Assembly (NCBI RefSeq): GCF_947507565.1
Contig: NC_089188.1
Coordinates: 1,488,001-1,552,000, forward strand
Origin: Oscarella lobularis
Lineage: Eukaryota > Porifera > Homoscleromorpha > Homosclerophorida > Oscarellidae
Reading direction: 5' to 3'
DNA length: 64,000 nucleotides
Part shown: in pieces, positions 29,413 through 39,997 of the stretch
How positions within the stretch are numbered: the first letter of the stretch is position 1
Layout of the letters: every line of letters begins with the position of its first letter
Made by a program: the position numbers and the translations under genes
The notes under the pieces: generated by a model
Databases searched by the model: none
Seen by the model: only the letters and a program-made list of their open reading frames with translations
Told to the model about the DNA's origin: nothing

Positions 29413-29894
29413 CGTTCTATCAAAGGACAGGCCCGGACTGGACTGGCTTTCGAGAAAAAACAAATTTCTTGCATCGTGCATTAATCCACTCGGCCACGGC
29501 CTCGGGCGGCGGGCGGATTCGACTTAGCGCACGAGGGCGTCATTCCAGATCAGAGACAGGCCATTTCTCGTTGAACTCGTTGCCAGTGAGTTTGTCGGCG
29601 GGTTTGTCGGACCTTTCTTGACATTCTGACGTCATTACCGTGGCGCTCTGGGCGCTACATGTTCTACCCGGAAGCGTTGAGGACGTTAGCGTAGGGCCGC
29701 CTCGCGACGAGCGTTCGCGCTTTCGAAGCCAGACGAGCTGGTGGGCGGGTGAATTCCAAATGACGTCCATCCGATCTGTTTTCGTTGGGCAAAGAATAAG
29801 CGACGAGTAAGGATGCGTGGTCATTTTGCGACCGCGCGGAGCAAACAAAGACATTGATCAAGCGGCCAGACAGAGTCGAGAGTAGAGAAAAGGA
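29413..29894. promoter_or_regulatory. Divergent intergenic region, glypican / ninein, with a CRE
   Basis: This 482-bp gap separates two genes transcribed away from each other. A perfect cAMP-response element, TGACGTCA, lies at 29627-29634 and a half-site TGACGTCC at about 29761. A minus-strand open frame of 104 codons (29540-29854) shows no family resemblance and is probably chance or 5' UTR. No other gene is visible. Confidence 0.4.
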
Positions 29895-32800
29895 ATGGCT
29901 GGACAGATTGACATCGAATCAATATTCAGTCGTCTCGACGAGGCGGGAAACGGATATCTGAGCAAGGAGGAAATAGAGAGAATCGGTAGTGGCACTTCTA
30001 CCTTGATTGACGAAGCAAATGTTATTGATCTATACGAACGTTTGGGAAAGGGTCTCGGGAAAGAAAAGGTTAGTCGGTACTGTCCTCGCCAAAGTAATAG
30101 GCATATATGGGCCATATGCACATACTTCGCTGATAATATCCTCGACAAAAGGAACTTGTTTTGAATGAGGAAATGATTTGGGTCTATTTACTCCGTTTAG
30201 ACGTCCAGAAACGACTTCGTACCTTCTCGTAATGGCGAGGACCATAAAACGACGCCGTCGCTAGGTACGTCCCTTATCTGTTTACCCAGTATCTACGGAA
30301 AGGAATCCCCTCTATGCGCTCCAAAAATGTTATGCTTACCCCCTCTCTGCCGGCAGCTCGGGGAAACGCGGCTCATCGACGTGACGAGAATTCTTCCGCT
30401 ACGCCAATCAAAGGCGTCTCGCACTCGTCGCATAAACCGTCGCCTTCCCACGCGCCTGACGACGGCGACGACACAGCCGAAGCCGAAGCGATGTACTACG
30501 AAAGCGACGATCGAACGACGCCGCCGCCCGATTCGGCAATCGGCGATTGCTGTCGCACGTTCTTTCTGCCGAACGGCGACGACGCGGAGGCGTTCTTTCG
30601 CGAGCACATCGGTCGCGACGACGGGACGATTACGCGAGAAGACGTGGCAACCATGTGCCAAACTCTCTCGTGGAGCATTCACGCTGAACGGGAACTGATC
30701 GAAGTGTTGGATCGACTGGAAACGAGTAAATCCGATCGCGACGGCGACGGCGGCGGCGTCGATTTGAAGCTATTCCTGTCCGCCAGCGTCAACGTTCTCG
30801 AGATGGCGGCGAAGGGAATGAGACGCGAGACTTCGCCCGCGACGTTGCTTCTTCGTCAGAAAACGGCGGCGTCGGCGGCGTCGGCTCGACGAAACGGCGA
30901 CGGCACTTTGCTCTTCTCTTTCTTATCGTCGAACGCCGAGGGTCTGATCAACGTCGACGCTCTGCGCGATTTGTGGCAGAATCAGCTCGACGACGACGAC
31001 CCCGACGTCGATACGACGCTCGTTCAGACGTTTCTTGATAGTTTGAGTCACGAGACGGGCGGCACGGTGAGTGCGCTCGAATTGGCGAAGAACATGGAAC
31101 GATTTCTCCTCGAGGCGTCCGACAATAGTCCGGCGACGCAGACGTTTCGAAAGCTAGCCATCGGAGCATTCAAGTACGAGATCGACTATCTACGCGGTCA
31201 GGCGCAGAATCTCGTTGAGGAGCGAAACAAACATCGACGCGACGTCGCTCGTTTGACCGATCAGCGAGATCGGCTAATAAAAGAGGCGGAGGAGCACAAG
31301 GATCTGCTTCACGTTCAGCATCAGAGTCTGCTTGAGACTCAGCGCAAGGCGTTCGAAGAGCAGATGCGCAGCCTGCGAAACGAGTCGTTGTCCGAGAGCG
31401 ATTTGATGGCCGGAGAGCATCAACGTCAGATGGAGGAAATCGCCGAATTGGTCGCTCAGTTGCGTCAGAAGGAGAGCCTGCTCAAGGAAGAGATTACGAA
31501 TTTGAAGTACGACAATTCGAATTTGGAAGGCGAGCTGCTCGACGCTCGCGCCGAGATGAATACGAGCAAACGCGCGGCGTCGAGACTCCGACAGGAATTA
31601 GCAGCGATGGCCGAGCCGGCTCTGCCGGACGATTACGACTATCCACCGTCGGAAGATACGAGTCGCAACACGACTAACTTTCTACGCGAAATGAATGCGT
31701 CGCTCAAAGACGAAATCGACGAATTGACGGCGGAGAACGAGAGTCTCAAGCACCAACTCAACGCGCAGAAACGAAGGAGAAAAGGAGATCCGCCGCCGCC
31801 GCCGCCGCCGCCGTCGCCCGTTGCCGGAAGTCGAACGAGTTCCGCGGCGAGCACTCCTAGCGACGATCTGCCGCCAATGATGAATCGACGACGCAAGAGC
31901 AGTTTCGGTCTGCAGCGACGCGTGACGACGGCGACGGTCGAGGACGCGAAACGAATGGCGTCGGCCGTCGACGAGGCGAAAAAGATGGACGTTCAACGAC
32001 CGTCGGTAATCGGCGCTGAAAACGATCGTCCTCAGAATCTCATGCTCGAAACGATGGTGCTTCCAAGCGAAGAAGAAATGGAGGAGCGACGGGAGATAAG
32101 ACGAAAGGAATCGGTGACTGTCGACGCGGCTAAATTGACGGAGGAGTTGGATGCGGCCAAGAAGCAGTTGGCGCGACTCGAGACGAGCGAGCGGGCGCTC
32201 GCCGACGAAGTGACGCTGATCAAATCGACGAAGAATTCGCTGGGCGAGATGATAACGACGTTTTGTCACAAGACGAAAGGACAGTTTGACGTCTTGGCGG
32301 AGGGCGTTCAAAGTCGATGCAGCGGATTTCAAAATCGTCTTGAGAGTCTTTCAAGCGTTTTGACCAAACTGGCTGCGTTGATCGAAGCGAAGCAGAATCG
32401 CGTCGTACGTTCGTACGAAAAGGAAATCGCCGAGCTTGAGGAGTGTCTTATTTCGGTGACCGAAGAGCACGGCGCAGCAAACGACAAGCTGATGGCGCAG
32501 TGCCGTCAACTCGAGCAGCAGTTCGCCTCCGAGAAGAAGAAGGTCGAGGAATTGACGAAGTCGAAGCCGCTGGTTCAGCTCAACGATAAGTCGTACGCGC
32601 AGCTAGAGAAAAATCGACGATTGCTGAGGGACAAAGATGCTGAGATTAAAAGACTGAAGCAGGATCTCAACGAAAAGTCGCTTCGATCTCGGGACTCGGA
32701 CGGAAAACAGAAACGCGAAGTCGCTCAACTGAAGGACGCTATGCTGCAGCTGATCGTCAAACAAGGAGAAGCGGAGGACGAGATGAAATCCAAGTGCGCT

Positions 32801-34935
32801 CTCATGGAAGAGGAGCACGCTCGTGCCGTCGCCGAAATGCAGAAGAAAATTGACGAGTTGAAAAAGGAGAAGGATTTCATGGAAGAGTCGATTAAAGGCA
32901 GTCAAGCTCAGATGGACGAAGCGTATCGACGACAAACGAACGAATTGCAGGAAAAAGTCGTTCAGCTGAAAGAGGAGAGAGCGTTTCTCGAGGGAGAAAG
33001 CCAGGCGAGAGCCGAGATGGAGGAGCACTACCGAAAAGCGGCAACCGAATTGCAGAGCACGATCGCCTGCTTGGAAGAGGAGAAACAGATGCTCGAGAAT
33101 CACGTCGACGACGTGGAAGCGCGATGGCAGAAGACGGCGTCCGAGCTGCGACGACGACTCGATTTAATGAAGGGAAAACATCAGCGGGAAATCGAGACGA
33201 TGCGAGTCGAACACGAGAGTCAGCGACGCGAGACGGAGATCAAGGTGACGCACTTGCAGCAGACGTTGGACGCGCTGACGACGGAGAAAGACGCCGGCGA
33301 GAGACGACATCGCGAGGAGCTTTCGGAGACGAACGAATCGTGGACGAATCAACTCCAACAGAAGGTTCGGAGCGAGAAGGAGCTATTTGACAAGACGGCG
33401 GCCGAGTATCGGACCCAGTTCGACGAGGCGGCGGCGCAAAATCGTCAGCTGAAGGAAGTGCTGTGGCGATTGAAGAAAGAGAAGACGGACGTCGAGAAAA
33501 GTCTCAATAAGAGGTACGAAGAGTTGGAAGAGGATGCGACGAGACAGGCGACCGAGATGAAAGCGACGATCGATCGTTTGCAGAAGGAGAGACAGGTGCT
33601 CGCCGAGGAGGTGCTCGAACGATGTCGGAATCTGAAAGAGGCGTTCAAGACGGAGTGCCGATCCATGGAAAAGGCGCTGGGCGAAGTGAACGAGCAGAAT
33701 TCGAAGTTGAGAGAGGAGAACGCGAGACTCGAGGATTCGAATAGGCAGAAGGACGAAGCGTTGCATCGATGGGAAACGAAGGAGGCGCAGAAGCCGAAGA
33801 GAGTCAATTTGAAGAGCATCGAAATGAGAAATTCCGTCCGGGCGAAATCGACGTCCTCCGCGCGCGAGTCGCCGCCGCCGCCGCAGTCGCGTCGAGAAAC
33901 AACGCCGACGCCGCTGCGCGTCGCTTTTCTCGTCGAAGAAGCTCGCAAACTCAAAATCACTGTCACTGATACGGCGACGGCGGCGAAAAACGACGAGACG
34001 GCAACGACTACGATTTATCGCGGCGAAAACTTTAGCCAGCGATGTCGGAGTCGTGAAACGTCGCCAGAAGTGACACAAAAGCGAATTGTCAAAGCGGAGA
34101 GAGACGTCGAAGAAATGTCGACCGAGCGAGAAGACAAGGGCGAGTTGCTGAAGAGAATTGGGACTGTGAGGAAGGAGTTGAGTCGGTTGAGCGCCGAATT
34201 GAGCTATAATCCGACCGTCGACGGGAAGAGAGCGGCCGAGGTGCTCGAGCAGACCAATTCCGCGTTGCAAGCGAAAGTCGAACGGCTCGAGAAGGCAAAC
34301 GGCGAATGGGTCGCCAAGCTACGAGACGTGATGCGCGAGAAACGGGAGGCGGTCGAGAAGAGGAGAGTCGAAGAGAGCAAAGCGACGAGCATGAAGATCG
34401 AACTGCAGAAACTCGAACGGGAGCGCGAGTTTTTGAAGAAGAGACTCGACGATTTGCGACGACGTCAGACGAGCGACGACGCGCGAACGACGACGAACGC
34501 GACGATCAAACTAAAAAGACCGGCACCTGCAACAAAATCCAAAGTAAGGAGAAAGAAATGAACGGCAGAAAAAGAAAACGACTTTTTTTTCGTTGTTTTC
34601 AGGAGGTGAGAATCACCGTGACAAAAGACGGTTTCGTTCGGAAGCACGCCGTCGTCGACGACGCGTACCAGGACATGAACAATCGACTCAAAGTCGAGAA
34701 CAGCACGTTCTATCGACTCCGCAGCGCGTTCGAGTCCCAGTTGGACAAGGTCGTCACGATGACGGCGGAACGAAAAGACGCGCTGCGGGCGAACCGCGAC
34801 AAAACCATGCAGCAATTAAAAGCACTACGAGAACAGAAGACGGCGTTGGAAAAGGTGCTCGAACGCGTGTGCGTCGCAGCGCTGGAATCGTACGATCCCG
34901 ACGGCGACGGCGGCGACGGCGGCACTATAGTGTAG
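29895..34935 (+). CDS. NIN: Ninein-like centrosomal EF-hand coiled-coil protein
   Basis: Four exons (29895-30068, 30201-30264, 30357-34543, 34603-34935) join to 1,585 codons plus stop with all phases matching. Ninein anchors microtubule minus ends at the subdistal appendages of the mother centriole. An EF-hand-like segment starts at residue 9 (FSRLDEAGNGYLSKEEIERI). Later segments match the ninein N-terminal half: GRDDGTITREDVATMC, LLFSFLSSNAEGLINVDALR, GGTVSALELAKNMERFLLEA, then FKYEIDYLRGQAQNLVEE and EEITNLKYDNSNLEGELLDA. About 1,000 residues of heptad-rich coiled coil follow, broken by a proline run (near 31790) and a serine/proline linker (near 33870). The final exon has a poly-Asp/Gly end. 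Many long antisense open frames opposite exon 3 are codon-bias shadows. Ninein versus ninein-like cannot be separated here. Confidence 0.85.
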
Positions 34936-34995
34936 AAATAAATACATATTTTACGTACCAGATTTATTTGATTAAACTCTCCGCTGTGGATTTTA

Positions 34996-37900
34996 TCACG
35001 TTAGCGACATTTTCAAGTCGGTCGAGGGAAGTCTAGGAAAGGCGTTCTGCTTGCTGACGACTAATTTTCTGTGCTGATGAGATATGTAGCCGCGAATATA
35101 GTTCTAAAGAGTGAATTTTTACGTGAGAGATGACATGTTCGTGGAGTCGGTTTACTTTGTCTATTAGATTCGCCACGATGCACTGGACTTCGTCGACATC
35201 CATTTCGTCTTCCTACATATAAATACGTAGCAGATGGCATTGACTTTTTTCTTGTACTTTTCGCACCCCAACCATCTGCATTGACACTACGAACGCGGTC
35301 AGTGGTAGCTGGTGGACTCTCATCAGGAGAAAACTAGTGTAAGCCACGAGCAATCTAACTTCGCAAGGCCAAAGACTTTGGTCTTACACTTTCTTGAACA
35401 GATTTCGGTATATCATTATTTTCAGCTTTTCCAGTATGAGATAGATACCGAACTTGATAAAAAACGCCTACAGGTGAAACTAGCACAGATAAAACAAAAG
35501 TGGAAAAGGCAAACCTCGTGTTCTAGCAGAGCATCATTCAGCAGACGCAAGTTGCCGCGACTGAAAGCGAAAATAATTAATTAAGAAAACTTTTACGTGA
35601 TCAAACTTACGCCACCGCTTGGGCTACTCCAGTAAATTGTTGGAGATTGTGCCTATCTAGCAATTCACTCGAAGGCAAGCAACCCTAAATATTTTTCTCC
35701 ACACTTTAAATTAGATTCATAAAATTTACGCTCATCATTTTGATTGGAATGAGATACACGAGAACCAATCTAAAATCACAATGACTGATAAATGAATATC
35801 CGTCGCTCTTTATACAAGCCTTTGATTGCGTCCACTAGACGGATGACAATGCTCAAAAGCATAAGATAGATACTCCTCAGCTGCAAGAAGAATAGAGAAA
35901 ACAATTACAATACCGTTCTGCCTCAAGAAATTTTTAGGTGGGAAGAGAGTCTGGAAGAATAGATATCCTATATTACTATTATATCTATGCTGGAAGCAAC
36001 CAGAGAAAAAATATTGCAGGACAGAATAGTTGGCCAGTCCCTTGTAATTTTACTGTAATTTATTACCGGAGAGAAGAGTTAACCAATCCCTTGTAATTTC
36101 ACTGTAATTTATTACCGGAGAGAAAAGTTGGCCAGTCCCTTGTACTCTTACTGTAAACTATTACAGGAGAGAAGAGTTGGCCAGTCCCTTGTAATTTTAT
36201 TGTAATTTATTACAGGAGAGAAGAGTTAACCAATCCCTTGTAATTTCACTGTAATTTATCACCGGAGAGAAAAGTTGGCCAGTCCCTTGTACTCTTACTG
36301 TAAACTATTACAGGAGAGAAGAGTTGGCCAGTCCCTTGTAATTTTATTGTAATTTATTACAGGAGAGAAGAGTTAGCCAGTCAGTCCCTTGCAATTTCAC
36401 TGTAATTTATTACCGGAGAGAAAAGTTGGCCAGTCCCTTGTACTCTTACTGTAAATTATTACAGGAGAGAAGAGTTGGCCAGTCCCTTGTAATTTCACTG
36501 TAATTTATTACAAGAGAGAAGAGTTGGCCAGTTCCTTGTAACTTTATTACAGGAGAGACCAGTTGGCCAGTCCCTTGTAATTTTACTGTAAAATATTACA
36601 GGAGAGAAGAGTCGGCCAATAGAGACGGGGAATGAATTGCTAGGGGGCGTCTTTTTCACGGAGCAAATTTTTAAAAATTTATAAAAAGTTACGACACTTG
36701 ATACAAACCACACGGAAGACGGTGCTATGGAGGTTTATCCGGTATCAGAGGTATCTCACAGGCGCAGAGGAACTAATGACTAGGAAGGCCGAAGCCGTCA
36801 AGTGAGGAGAGTGACCAGCCACCGGGCCATGATGGTCAAACCCTTGGAGAGCGTTTCCAACTCCCTTCTATCCTAGCCAAGAGCTCATGCTCCTGCTACT
36901 GATAAGTATATGGAAACGCTGGGTATATATATAACAACCCTGCCTGGGTCACTTCGACTGCAGCTATGCACACAAAAAAACACTCTTAATCGGCCGCAAA
37001 TACGTTTCTGACAACGAAAACAAATGAATTTTGTCGCAAATCAATCTAGAAACGCGAAAAAACGACAATAAAACGCGTGCCACGTACGCAAGGCACGCCC
37101 TGTCACGCTACCTATGATGTCAGTGTAACGCATGACAAAATGCCTAATACGAGAGAGTAGAGGCGAAGAACCGGGCGCGAAGTGCATTGTGAGTCTATTG
37201 TAAAGACATTTGATCGTTCTTTGGAGGCAAAAAGCGAACGGATGCGTAGTAACGAGAATAAGCTTGGTCAGCAAAATCTAGGTGATACATGCCGCCTCTA
37301 TAACGAGCATAGCGGAACGTGCGCTACGCTTAGTGGAATGCTGGCGCGCCGGGCGCCGTTTCAGTCGTTTATTACGAATTGGAGTAAAAGGGAACGATGG
37401 AAAACGTGTGTTTTCAGTCGTTCCTTATAAATAGGTGCTAGGTGGACGATGGAAATATCTAAGTAAGCCAACTATTTTACCTTTTTCGTAGTCGTTATCA
37501 AACATGGCTTTTCTTCCAACATAGTACCTTCAAATAATTCTTACACGCCAATTTCTGTCATATTAGCCAATCGTTGTTACTTGTACGTCACTAGATGTGA
37601 CCGCCGAAAATTCTCCTTTATGTTGGAGCTTTCTATGGCTCGTATCAGAGGTTTGCAGAGGTGAAGTTTATTAGTCTGTCAGAAACGTGAATGCAGGTAA
37701 AAGTACGACGTGATTGTTAAAAACCAACCTTAAAATAAATCTTAAAAAGATTATTGACGATCGGTAGAGTTCCCCACTTCTTTGAAACATCAAGAGTAGA
37801 TCGACTAAAAGAAGCATTCAGTCACAAAAGACTCCTTCTACTCCTCCATTACGTACGTGTCGCTGACGCAAACGCGAAAGCACGACATTATGCAGTCAGC

Positions 37901-38718
37901 AGCCTTTTCCAGTAGCTCTCCGGGCTTGCCACGTCCAGCACTCATTTGCACAGAGTCAGCCTGTTCATGTCAAACAAAGGGCTACTGTAGATGATGTCAG
38001 AGTATGCAAACAATGCCCACTTCGTTCGCAAACGTTCTCAAGTCGGCAATCACAACGTACATCACAGGAAGAGCCCTACGAAAGAGAGGAGTGAAATTTT
38101 GAAGGAATCGAGGACCTCAATCAGCCTATACTACCAGTTATCCTCTTTGTGAGTTTGCAGAATGCGATTAAAAATTCTTAATTAAAAGTCAATATAAGAA
38201 AATTTCAAAAATAGACGACTGAGTGAAACAATACTGAACGACAGTCGTTTGGCAGGCGTAGCACGTAAGGGCATCGTTTTGAGCCGTTGCCCAGCAGCAT
38301 CTAAAGCCATTAGCTTCGTACAGTAGAAGTGCACGACCGATTGGATCGTACCGCAGATGAGCAGCGACCAATTCGTCCCACGGGGAGTCGAGAAATCGGC
38401 TGCACAGGGCCTCGGCGTTTTCCAGCTGCGCCACGACTCGTTTGGATGCGGAGTCGTACTACTAGTGGAAAGCTCACCTGAAGTTTCTTGTTTCTTGTGT
38501 GGGGATGAGTGGCAGATAGGAGATCCTTGAGTGTGGGAATGAGGCGCGAGACGACGTGGAAGGCGTACTTACTGCACACGTTTCGCCGTTTGCTTCTCCG
38601 ACGGCCGAACTGACCTAAAGATAGTCCAGATAGGCTGTCGTATGTCCTATTGAACTCGGCTTTGTCGTACGAGTTCGAGATACTGCTGTGCGCCTTGAGC
38701 AAACGGAATAAATGCCAT
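34996..38718 (-). CDS. PCID2: PCID2, PCI-domain TREX-2 subunit
   Basis: Complete multi-exon gene for PCID2 (yeast Thp1 relative), which partners GANP and DSS1 in TREX-2 mRNA export at the nuclear pore. The ATG at 38718 gives [19 protein letters not shown]. Further exons supply [133 protein letters not shown] and [16 protein letters not shown]. The C-terminal winged helix is [19 protein letters not shown]. Each exon has a direct counterpart in human PCID2. One 1.6-kb intron (35881-37480) holds a minisatellite. The intron at 35770-35819 appears to use a GC donor. The stop lies 60 bp from the ninein stop. Confidence 0.95.
36024..36615. repeat. 49-bp minisatellite in a PCID2 intron
   Basis: About twelve head-to-tail units of roughly 49 bp, each with GTTGGCCAGTCCCTTGTAAT, an AT-rich centre and GGAGAGAAGA. 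Units alternate between two subtypes (GTTGGCCAGT and GTTAACCAAT), giving a two-unit higher-order pattern in the left part. It lies in the intron between the exons coding DNDYEK and AEEYL. The remaining intron sequence, 36616-37470, shows no gene or repeat I can recognise. Confidence 0.92.
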
Positions 38719-38785
38719 GGGGGAGACAAAGGCGATACGGGGGCTTGGAGGTGTAACGTTTGCGCAGAGACCAGTCCGTCCATTA

Positions 38786-38814
<29 letters not shown>
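38719..38814. promoter_or_regulatory. Divergent promoter region PCID2 / PhyH with a GATT repeat
   Basis: Ninety-six bases separate the two start codons. The right part (38790-38816) is a (GATT) tetranucleotide run of about six and a half units that leads directly into the ATG of the plus-strand gene at 38815. The repeat is thus the immediate 5' UTR. Confidence 0.6.
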
Positions 38815-38816
<2 letters not shown>

Positions 38817-39979
38817 GGCTGTGAAGGTGGCAACAGGCGTCTCTGATTGGATATCTTGCAGGGATAGAATTGACGTTGCATCCACGAAGGCGTTCTTTGT
38901 AGAAAAGGGATACATAAATGAGAAGGGTTTTCTAAGCGAGTCCGAAGTGCAGACGATCAGGGACGAGCTCCAACGATACAGAGAAGAAGTCGGTATAATC
39001 GCAGACATATAGCCGTGCACGGCGATTGTAAGACCCCGAATCTCAGGTTGTTCCTTCCATCCCATCTGAAGTAACTGTTCTGCTTTGCCTTCTGTTCCCT
39101 CCGAACACACCTTCTTTCTGCAGCTTGTCTTCTACGAGAACACATCTCGTCCAGAGACTCTGATTCGGCTTGAAAGGATGCACAGCCACGACGATTTTTT
39201 TCGTCGACTCTCACAATCTTCGGCGATAAACGGGCTGGCGGATGAGCTACTGGGGAAACCGTGTGAACCAAATAACGTCCAATTCTTCAGCAAGCCGCCG
39301 GGAGCTAAAGCAACACCTCCACACCAGGTCAGTTACTCATTCAATCAGACTTCCTCTTCAATACCTTTCAGTCAGGATGGGCAATACTTTATGCACGACA
39401 AAGGCATGACGTTTTGGCTTGCTCTTGATACGGCAGACAAAGTCAACGGGTGCATGTTCTACGGTATCACTTCCTAAATAAAAATTCAGCAAAAACACAC
39501 CTCCTATCGTAGTACCAGAGTCTTACAAGAAAGGTCTGCTTAGACATCAGAAAACTACTGCTTTGGGATTCAGCCAAGCTCTAGTGGTATGAATGAGGAC
39601 GTCGCCAAGAGCTCCGTGCACGATTTTTTTTACTTTTAGGAATATCCAGCTGCGTTTTTGGAAACAGAAATTTGCATGGAAGCGTCTCCAGGAACGTTAT
39701 TGGGGCACCACCCATATACCGTACATCGCGCAGGTCCAAACAAGTAAAGTACTGCTACTCTGAATCTGGTCGTTCGTAAGGCAAATTCTTAGAGATTCGA
39801 CTAGATGGCGCAAAGCGCTTGGAATAACGTACTGGGCCAAAGTGAGTTGCCTATTGATCTGCTACCAATACATCATCTCTAATTGACAGGAATGCAAGAC
39901 GGACAAGCAACACCAAGCGAAGTACAGATCGTACCATGAAAGTCTAGAAGCTCAACTCAAAGCAGAAGGAAAAATATGA
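38815..39979 (+). CDS. Phytanoyl-CoA dioxygenase (PhyH) family oxygenase
   Basis: Multi-exon gene of the Fe(II)/2-oxoglutarate-dependent PhyH superfamily. Such enzymes hydroxylate small-molecule or acyl-CoA substrates; the substrate here is unknown. Visible features: FFVEKGYINEKGFLSESEVQ near the start, VFYENTSRPETLIRLERMH, and FFSKPPGAKATPPHQDGQYF with the HxD iron ligands (HQD). Next come GMTFWLALDTADKVNGCMFY, TTALGFSQAL, then GTLLGHHPYTVHRAGPN with the distal His and the 2-oxoglutarate Arg region, and RWRKALGITYWA. The protein ends LKAEGKI and TGA at 39979. Length (about 290 residues) is usual for the family. It is close to the broad group that includes plant and bacterial PhyH proteins rather than clearly PHYH itself. 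It ends 18 bp before the CENP-I stop on the other strand. Confidence 0.88.
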
Positions 39980-39997
39980 CCACTACGACTGCGAAGC

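Noticed and set aside
29413-29481. Upstream ATG extension of the glypican-like protein
   Set aside because: It is in frame, but would place 23 polar residues before the signal peptide; the ATG at 29412 is favoured.
29540-29854. Minus-strand 104-codon frame between glypican and ninein
   Set aside because: No recognisable domain, low-complexity composition, and it lies in a divergent promoter region; not supported as a gene.
33383-34270. Long minus-strand open frames opposite ninein exon 3 (also 31682-32332 and 32603-33103)
   Set aside because: They are antisense shadows of a GC-biased coiled-coil coding exon, with no family resemblance and no splice-supported start.
38430-38500. A 19-nt intron in PCID2 (GTGAGC...TAGTAG)
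   Set aside because: A 52-nt intron ending at GCGCAG also keeps the frame and gives an exact-length match to PCID2 (LQ followed by [18 protein letters not shown]), so ultrashort introns are not needed.
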